Shown: positions 55,860 to 61,935 of the stretch, piece by piece
Position numbering within the stretch: position 1 is the stretch's first letter
How the letters are laid out: the number at the start of each line of letters is the position of its first letter
Source of the DNA: Hahella sp050299855
Lineage (GTDB): Bacteria; Pseudomonadota; Gammaproteobacteria; Pseudomonadales; Oleiphilaceae
DNA: 64,000 nucleotides
Direction of reading: 5' to 3'
NCBI GenBank assembly: GCA_050299855.1
Contig: JBNKWQ010000042.1
Location: 62,001 to 126,000 of the forward strand
The notes under the pieces: generated by a model
Database searches by the model: none
Told to the model about the DNA's origin: nothing
Seen by the model: only the letters and a program-made list of their open reading frames with translations
Made by a program: the position numbers and the translations under genes

Positions 55860-56454
55860 GCCCGGATTTTGGGACATATTTCCCAATTACCACGGAATTT
55901 ATGAGCCATGGTCGATAGACTTACGCCGCAAAAATAGTGTTTATCGAGCCACCGCCTCCTCAGGACTACAAAAACCTATCCCTGCCGTAAATTTTCTTGG
56001 CGCTATCCCGCACTTCTATCGAAAATTTTTAGTTTATTTTCTTCTAAGCTTTCCATCCGTCATCCTGAATATAAATTAGCCAATGAGTATTTTTTGTAAT
56101 TTATTCAGCCCTCTCCTCGACTATCCCTCAACACATTCCAAATGATTTGAATCACTTAACCCGCGTCCGTGCCTGGTTCACAAATTACCGAAGTTAGCAC
56201 AATGTTACCTGAACTCACCGTTGAATCGTAAAAACCTCACCAGACCAATACTTATGGCTACACAGATATCACGGCAGGTTACAGCACAATTTTTGACTCC
56301 CCAATGGCATTACCCTAATACTTTGATCACATTCTGATCACCGCATCATGAACAGAAAAACTTTTGCTAACGACTATCAGTGTGCCCCTCGCTAACGACT
56401 GCCCGTCTTAGTCGGGGCCACCACAAAGGACCGCCTCGACGGAGTGAGGACGTT
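55860..56454 (+). promoter_or_regulatory. Upstream region of the chemosensory operon
   Basis: This gap of nearly 600 bp has no supported gene. Near its end lie TGATCAC at 56324 and 56335 (11 bp apart, one helical turn) and a 10-bp direct repeat GCTAACGACT at 56366-56375 and 56391-56400 (25 bp apart). The last 60 bp can fold weakly. These are candidate regulator sites for the operon; none matches a regulator I can name. Confidence 0.4.
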
Positions 56455-57219
56455 ATGGACAAGATTGTAATCTCCCATATTGGGCTTTCACCGAAGGATC
56501 TGATATTGCTCAGAAACCTTTCTCGGCTGGACGAAACCTGGTTTGGTAACTTTCAGCTTGCCGATGAACCTAATACCCATGAAGGGCAAATTCTCATCAT
56601 GGACGTGGACCATCCGCAAAGCGCCCTGCATTGGCAGCGCCTGAAACAGATCGCTCACTTTGAAAATACAATTGTCCTGAGCAAGCGGCCTCAGCAGGTT
56701 ATCGAAAATACCATTCACTTAACCCGACCACTGCAGTTTAGACGCCTTACAGAAGCATTACAGGTTGCCACCCGCGCGGGAGGCAACTGTCAGCGCCGGC
56801 ATCATGACCGCAATATTCTGGTGGTCGATGATACCCTTCCAGTGCGGACCTTTATGTCTCAGAAGCTGCATGAAATGCTCGATGACGATATTGGCGTTGA
56901 AGTGGCAAGTTCTGGCGAAGAAGCCATCAGCATGTTGGCCCATACCAATTATGACCTGGTGTTTATGGACGTGATGATGCCGGGAATGGACGGCTATCAA
57001 GCCTGCCGAAAGGTGAAGTCCTTATCTAGAGCTAAAGTGGTCATGCTGACCAGCAAATCATCCACCATTAATCGCGTTAAGGCCAAAGTCTCCGGATGCG
57101 ACGGTTATATCACCAAACCACCGGAAGACCGTGAACTTGTTCAAGTGATTCGACGCTTTTTAGAGCCGCAGCGAGTCGAGTCACATCAACCCATGCAATT
57201 AGCGGCTGTCGGGAGATAA
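56455..57219 (+). CDS. Response regulator with N-terminal pseudo-receiver and C-terminal receiver
   Basis: The 254-residue product starts at ATG 56455 after a GGAGTGAGG ribosome site. Residues about 122-240 are a normal receiver: ILVVDDTLPVRTFM (acidic pair), FMDVMMPGMDG with phospho-Asp D172, VMLTSKSS, and Lys in GYITKPPEDREL. Residues about 1-110 look like a degenerate receiver: ILIMDVDHP (D50), TIVLSKRP and IHLTRPLQFRRL, with the conserved Lys replaced by Arg. It is the first gene of the operon, in the position of PilG in Pil-Chp systems, but longer. Confidence 0.85.
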   Translation: MDKIVISHIGLSPKDLILLRNLSRLDETWFGNFQLADEPNTHEGQILIMDVDHPQSALHWQRLKQIAHFENTIVLSKRPQQVIENTIHLTRPLQFRRLTEALQVATRAGGNCQRRHHDRNILVVDDTLPVRTFMSQKLHEMLDDDIGVEVASSGEEAISMLAHTNYDLVFMDVMMPGMDGYQACRKVKSLSRAKVVMLTSKSSTINRVKAKVSGCDGYITKPPEDRELVQVIRRFLEPQRVESHQPMQLAAVGR

Positions 57220-57222
57220 ACC

Positions 57223-57585
57223 ATGAGTAAGAAAATTCTGATTGTTGATGATAGCGAAACCGATCTGACCCATTTGCAGGCAATTGTGGCACAAGCCAAG
57301 TATCAGACTGTATTGGCCCGGTCAGGTGAGGAAGCGATCAATAAAGCCAGGCTGGAGAAACCCAATATGATTCTGCTGGATATCATCATGGGCGAAATGG
57401 ACGGCTTCAGTGCCTGCCGGGAAATCAGCAACTCACCTGAAACCGCCGGGATTCCTATTGTCTTTGTATCCAGCAAAAATCAGAAGGTTGATCACATCTG
57501 GGCAGCAAAGCAAGGTGCCAAGGCCCTGGTGTCAAAACCCTATCAGCAGGAAGAAATTCTTAGCCAGCTGCAGAGCTACGCCTAG
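57223..57585 (+). CDS. PilH-like single-domain response regulator
   Basis: This 120-residue receiver has ILIVDDSETD (acidic pair), phospho-Asp D53 in ILLDIIMGEMDGFSACREI, and VFVSSKNQKVDHIWAAKQGAKALVSKP, closely following PilH of type IV pilus chemosensory systems. The usual Pro after the phospho-Asp loop is Gly here (DIIMGEMDG). It starts 4 bp after the previous stop and is translationally close to it. In known systems PilH adjusts pilus retraction or drains phosphate from the kinase. Confidence 0.88.
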   Translation: MSKKILIVDDSETDLTHLQAIVAQAKYQTVLARSGEEAINKARLEKPNMILLDIIMGEMDGFSACREISNSPETAGIPIVFVSSKNQKVDHIWAAKQGAKALVSKPYQQEEILSQLQSYA

Positions 57586-57596
57586 ACTGAGTCTTT

Positions 57597-58283
57597 ATGG
57601 GGTATACACTCATGAATAGTATCTCAATCCCAACCAAGAACAACAGGCTACTGAAACCTTCCGAAGCGTTTGCGATCCTGGGCAAACTTCAGGAAGCAGA
57701 AGTTCAGCAGCAAAGCCGGCACTCAACCAGTCAGTGGTTCGCTTTGGCCCTTGATAAACAGCCGGTCCCAGACAAGCAGATGGATCAACGGGATGGCCAC
57801 AATTCAGAAGGGAATTCAGAATCAGTATTGGGCCTGCTGATCCCAGAATCCTGCAATAAAGAACTGCTGGAAGCTCCCGCAATCTGTCAGGTTCCATTCA
57901 CCCCGCCCTGGCTTAGGGGATTTATCACTGTGCGTGGACAGATTGCTCCGGTCATAGACCTCATGTTGTTTTTCGATATCAGGACATCCGCAAACTCAGA
58001 ATCTGGATCTGCGGATAAACCAAGCCGGAAAAATGGAAATGCCAGGGATGACCATCATTATGTGCTGCACTTTGACGACGGCGGCGAATCTTTCGCAATC
58101 AGTGTACGTTCGTTGCCACGCAAGTTCAGCGTCACCTCTGAGCAGGTTATGGCTCAGCCACCGGAACTGACCACAGGGCTTAAGGCCTGTACCGGAACCT
58201 GCTACCACCATCAAGGCATTTGGTACGAATGGAATATTGAACAGTTTAAACGGAGGTTAACCCAAATGCTGTCGCACACTTAA
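57597..58283 (+). CDS. PilI/CheW-like adaptor
   Basis: The 228-residue protein contains a CheW domain with APAICQVPFTPPWLRGFITVRGQIAPVIDLMLFF (residues about 95-128), the beta-barrel core that links receptor and kinase. An acidic, low-complexity loop (about 135-155) is inserted and the N-terminal 60 residues are longer than in PilI. It is the third gene of the operon. The start is ATG 57597 or ATG 57612, neither with a strong ribosome site. Confidence 0.82.
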   Translation: MGYTLMNSISIPTKNNRLLKPSEAFAILGKLQEAEVQQQSRHSTSQWFALALDKQPVPDKQMDQRDGHNSEGNSESVLGLLIPESCNKELLEAPAICQVPFTPPWLRGFITVRGQIAPVIDLMLFFDIRTSANSESGSADKPSRKNGNARDDHHYVLHFDDGGESFAISVRSLPRKFSVTSEQVMAQPPELTTGLKACTGTCYHHQGIWYEWNIEQFKRRLTQMLSHT

Positions 58284-58422
58284 CCACCGCAATAGCAGGC
58301 ACCCAACCTCTTCGCCTGCCTGACTTAAGACTCTTAACCACACAGCTCCGGCGGCTAACACCACCGGACACAGGATTTTTGCGCCTTGAATTTGGGTGAC
58401 CAAATCGGGCCAGGAGATAGAC

Positions 58423-59670
58423 ATGAAAACATTGAGAATTAGGACAAAGCTATTTGCAGTGACGGTGGCAGCGACTTTCGGCTTAGGCTGTATGACAGCC
58501 CAGGCTGCTTCGTCACAGACACAAGGGGTATACAAAGACAGGATTGTTATTGGTGGAGTGCTGGACCTTGAGGGACAATCCCGGGGGTTAGGAATCGGGA
58601 TGCGCGACGGTATTCTGGCAGCCTTCGCCGAAGAAAAAGTTCATGGTAGGCAGTTGGAATACGTACCCCTGAATGATTCCTACACGCCGGACCTGACCGC
58701 ACAGCAAACCCAACGCCTGATTGATGAAGGCGTATTCGCCATGCTCGGGAATGTTGGGACGCCGACCGCTAAGGTCGCTCTACCTTTACTTGCCAGCCAC
58801 AACGTCCCTGCTGTCGGCTTTTTTACCGGGGCTGGATTGTTACGCCCCGGCATGGGCGATGTCGTAAATTTTCGTGCCAGCTATGTGCAGGAAACTGCCA
58901 AGGTGATCGAACAGAGTATTGCCGCGGGTCTGCAGCCGAACCAAATCTGCGCCTTTGTACAAAATGATGCTTACGGTATGGCTGGTGTAGAAGGCATCAA
59001 ACAGGCCCTCCGCCCTCTGGCCGGATCTGCAGCCATTATTAACAAGCTCGATGCTGTACTGGCCCAGGAAGGTGAAAATCCTCAGCGCAACGGTCTGGGT
59101 CCAGTGGGAGTTTACCAGCGCAATACTTTGGCTTCCCGGGAAGGCTATGAGTCATTGAAACAATGGGAGCAACAGGAAAAGGTTTCCTGTCGACTAGTGG
59201 TGACAGTCGGCACCTATAACGCTATTGGTCGCTTTGCCGCCTATACACGGAATAAGGGTGAGACCTGGCTGATCAGCGCTGTATCTTTCACTGGTGCGGA
59301 TAACCTGCGTAATGTTCTCAGCCAATATGGGGTTAGCGACAGAATCATTGTTACCCAGGTCGTGCCGGATATTGAATCAGATCTTGCCATCGTTAAACAG
59401 GCAAAGAAGACCCTGGGAGATAGGCTGAATATCGTATCGCTGGAAGGCTACATCGTGGGTCGGATGATGATATCTCTGCTGCAACGTATTGACGGCGACA
59501 TCACCCGTGAAGCCTTTCACCAGGTAACCCGAAACAGCCAGCTTGACCTGGGTGGACTCCGTCTGGACTTCAGGGGGGACAACCAGGGGTCTGATCTGGT
59601 GACGATGACTTACCTCAACAACAAGACCTACCAGACCCTTAGTGATAACCAGATCGCACAGCTTTTTTGA
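58423..59670 (+). CDS. Periplasmic binding protein of the branched-chain amino acid (type I) family
   Basis: The 415-residue protein begins at ATG 58423 with an AGGAG site (a GTG nine codons earlier is weaker). The signal peptide ends MTAQA-AS. The mature part has DRIVIGGVLDLEGQSRGLGIGMRDGI, VPLNDSYTPDLTAQQTQRLI, FAMLGNVGTPTAKVALPLL, VPAVGFFTGAGLLR and ICAFVQNDAYGMAGVEGIKQAL, the Leu/Ile/Val-binding type I fold. No permease or ATPase gene is nearby. It sits between the CheW-like adaptor and the PilJ-like receptor, so it probably delivers a ligand signal to that receptor. Confidence 0.88.
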   Translation: MKTLRIRTKLFAVTVAATFGLGCMTAQAASSQTQGVYKDRIVIGGVLDLEGQSRGLGIGMRDGILAAFAEEKVHGRQLEYVPLNDSYTPDLTAQQTQRLIDEGVFAMLGNVGTPTAKVALPLLASHNVPAVGFFTGAGLLRPGMGDVVNFRASYVQETAKVIEQSIAAGLQPNQICAFVQNDAYGMAGVEGIKQALRPLAGSAAIINKLDAVLAQEGENPQRNGLGPVGVYQRNTLASREGYESLKQWEQQEKVSCRLVVTVGTYNAIGRFAAYTRNKGETWLISAVSFTGADNLRNVLSQYGVSDRIIVTQVVPDIESDLAIVKQAKKTLGDRLNIVSLEGYIVGRMMISLLQRIDGDITREAFHQVTRNSQLDLGGLRLDFRGDNQGSDLVTMTYLNNKTYQTLSDNQIAQLF

Positions 59671-59733
59671 AGCTGAGCCCCAAGGCGCTTTGTTAAGACA
59701 TTTATCCAGCCTCCAATGGAGCAGGAGTCACAA

Positions 59734-61710
59734 ATGAACATTAAAAATTTCAATTTGCACCTTTCCCTCGGAAAGCTGAACGTAGGCCGACGCCTCACCA
59801 TACTGACCGGTGTGACAGCAGTCGCCCTACTCATCGTTGCCTCGCTGGCAGCATTTTCACTCACCTATGCAACGAAATCTGCCGGCGAGCTGCACCGTCA
59901 GGTTGAAAACCAGGCCAACCTGTCGGGCCTGATCCGAACCATTGATACAGGTATTGTGGAAACCCTTAACGGGCTCAACAGCGGTACTATGATTTGGAGT
60001 GAAGCCGAACAGCGCATGCAGGCCGCACAAAATAAATTCCAGGAAGACTGGGATCAACTTACCGCGCAGGTAGAAACCGCCTCAGCCTTACAGCAGGAGC
60101 AGTTCCAGCCAATGCTGGACACAGTTACCGGCGTCGGTGCGATATTTTCCGAGTTCTATGGAATGGGTAGCAACCAGTCCCGCCCTGCACTGGAGCTATT
60201 TTTGCTGAATGACCTGGGTTATATGCTGGACCCTTTCCGCAGCGCCACAGAATCTTATGCCCAACTGGTAAGGGCTGATGCAGAAGCCCAATATCTGAAT
60301 ACCCAATCTACCCTGAGCACCAGTGCGGTGGTCGGTACATTACTGATCATTCTGAGCTTGGCCGGGTCCTTAATACTTGCCCGGATAGTACTGCGCTCCA
60401 TACTACAGCCGGTCGCCACCATAGCCGACACTGTGGATAAAGTGCAGCAAGGTGATACAGACGCCAGAACCGGATTACAAGGTATAGATGAGCTGTCTCA
60501 CCTGGGTGAAGCCCTTGACCAGTTGCTGAATGAGAAGGTTGCCACGCTTATCCATGCCGAGCAGGAAAACGAAGTATTGAACAACTCTGTTATTGAGTTG
60601 CTGGAAGGAACCTCCAAGCTCAGCGAAAAGGATCTGACCACCAAACTGACAGTACGCGAAGATATCACCGGCCCGGTCGCTGACGCCCTTAACCTGGTAA
60701 CCAAGGAAACTTCCCAGGCTTTGGGCAAGATTACCCATATCAGTAAAGCCGTCGGGGTTTATAGCGTTATGGTGGATGAACAGACCCACAAGGTGGTACA
60801 CGTGGCGGCCGAGGAACGCGCCATGGTTGCCGACACCATCCAGAAACTGGACGGTTTGTCCAAACAGATGACCCTGATTGCCAAATGGTGCCAGACCTGT
60901 AACCAGCTTGCCCGTAACACTTCCGATACCACCGATAAAGCTTATGAAGCGGTAGGCAATACCGTGGAGAGTATGGGTGAAATCCGCGAATCTATCAGCG
61001 AGACAGAAAAACGTATCAAGCGTCTGTCAGAACGTTCCCAGGAAATCAGCGGAATCATCGACATTATTAACAACATTGCTGAAAGAACTCACGTACTTGC
61101 CCTCAACGCCAGCATGCAGGCCGCTGCTGCCGGTGAGGCCGGGCGCGGATTCGCGGTGGTTGCCGATGAGGTACAACGATTGGCGGAAAGCTCTCGGAAT
61201 GCCACTTCCCAGATCAGCGCATTGGTCAGGAATATTCAGACAGAAACTGCTGATGCTGTGGACAATATGAACAGCAGTATTTCTCAGGTTGTCGGCGGTT
61301 CCAAGCGTGCCTCCCAGGCAGGTCAGCAAATGCAGGAAACCCAGAAAAACGCCACCGAGCTGCTGGAAGCCGTGGAGAAGATTGCCCGCAGTTCCATTAC
61401 CCAGGCGAAAGAAGCCCAACAGGTAAGGGCACAGGCTGACGGCATCGAGCAAAACACCCATACCACAGACCAGGAACTTAAGAGGCAGTCTCTCCACACC
61501 GAGCGGCTAAGAACCGCTTCCGTCCTCCTGCAACAGACGGTGGAAGTGTTCAAAATTCCCGAAAATGCCCTGCTGCAACTGGATCTCCCGGAGCTGCTAC
61601 AGCCTGAAGTAGAGCAGCAGGAAAAATCAACCACAGCCAAAGTCAACCTGCCAACGATACCCGGCTCCCACTTTCAGGATAAGGAACGTTCGCTCAAACA
61701 GGCTAGCTAA
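59734..61710 (+). CDS. PilJ-like methyl-accepting receptor
   Basis: The 658-residue receptor starts at ATG 59734 after an AGGAG site. It has a first helix (LTILTGVTAVALLIVASLAAFSL), a periplasmic helical domain of about 140 residues, a second helix (VVGTLLIILSLAGSLILARIV), a HAMP domain and a second HAMP-like segment (LLEGTSKLSEKDLTTKL). The signalling tip ERTHVLALNASMQAAAAGEAGRGFAVVADEVQRLAESS is characteristic of PilJ. A WCQTC motif (Cys at residues 386 and 389) lies just before the signalling helices. The C-terminal tail is long. It follows the binding protein by 63 bp. Confidence 0.88.
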   Translation: MNIKNFNLHLSLGKLNVGRRLTILTGVTAVALLIVASLAAFSLTYATKSAGELHRQVENQANLSGLIRTIDTGIVETLNGLNSGTMIWSEAEQRMQAAQNKFQEDWDQLTAQVETASALQQEQFQPMLDTVTGVGAIFSEFYGMGSNQSRPALELFLLNDLGYMLDPFRSATESYAQLVRADAEAQYLNTQSTLSTSAVVGTLLIILSLAGSLILARIVLRSILQPVATIADTVDKVQQGDTDARTGLQGIDELSHLGEALDQLLNEKVATLIHAEQENEVLNNSVIELLEGTSKLSEKDLTTKLTVREDITGPVADALNLVTKETSQALGKITHISKAVGVYSVMVDEQTHKVVHVAAEERAMVADTIQKLDGLSKQMTLIAKWCQTCNQLARNTSDTTDKAYEAVGNTVESMGEIRESISETEKRIKRLSERSQEISGIIDIINNIAERTHVLALNASMQAAAAGEAGRGFAVVADEVQRLAESSRNATSQISALVRNIQTETADAVDNMNSSISQVVGGSKRASQAGQQMQETQKNATELLEAVEKIARSSITQAKEAQQVRAQADGIEQNTHTTDQELKRQSLHTERLRTASVLLQQTVEVFKIPENALLQLDLPELLQPEVEQQEKSTTAKVNLPTIPGSHFQDKERSLKQAS

Positions 61711-61715
61711 GTGAC

Positions 61716-61763
61716 TATCCACAAAGCCGGCTATCGATAAAGCCGGTTATTAATAAACAGGAG
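61716..61763. repeat. Imperfect tandem repeat, 3 x 16 bp
   Basis: Units start at 61716 (TATCCACAAAGCCGGC), 61732 (TATCGATAAAGCCGGT) and 61748 (TATTAATAAACAGGAG). The array begins 6 bp after the PilJ-like gene's stop codon. Confidence 0.7.
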
Positions 61764-61787
61764 GGGCAGACAATAATGTTCTGCCCC
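61763..61787 (+). terminator. Hairpin between receptor and kinase genes
   Basis: A perfect 8-bp stem, GGGGCAGA (61763-61770) with TCTGCCCC (61780-61787) and a 9-nt loop, is followed by GGTTTTC. It resembles a weak terminator and may lower kinase expression relative to the upstream operon genes. Confidence 0.55.
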
Positions 61788-61896
61788 GGTTTTCGGGAAA
61801 CTACATTGGATCACACAGTGGCAATGGATAGGCAAACCACAACCAACAGGCTGTTTTTTATCGGCCATATATGTTGCTTCAGTTTGCTACCTTCTA

Positions 61897-61935
61897 ATGG
61901 ACTGAAGAGATGCAATGGACTGGAGGGTTGCAATG
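61897..61935 (+). repeat. 18-bp tandem repeat covering the ChpA-like start codon
   Basis: ATGGACTGAAGAGATGCA, ATGGACTGGAGGGTTGCA and ATGGATACG follow one another with an exact 18-bp period, giving three in-frame ATGs at 61897, 61915 and 61933. The first is closed by TGA. The 61933 ATG has the GGAGGG site at ideal spacing and is the likely start. The 61915 ATG would add six residues. Confidence 0.8.

Noticed and set aside
55762..56079. 105-codon frame starting inside the second tRNA-Asn
   Set aside because: It begins in the tRNA and runs through its terminator, so it is non-coding.
56323..56341. FNR/Anr box in the chemosensory upstream region
   Set aside because: The half sites are direct copies of TGATCA with a 5-bp gap, not TTGAT-N4-ATCAA.
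56380..56454. c-di-GMP riboswitch or longer start for the first regulator
   Set aside because: No conserved GEMM-type core is seen, and the 25 extra codons before 56455 lack receiver sequence while ATG 56455 has a good ribosome site.
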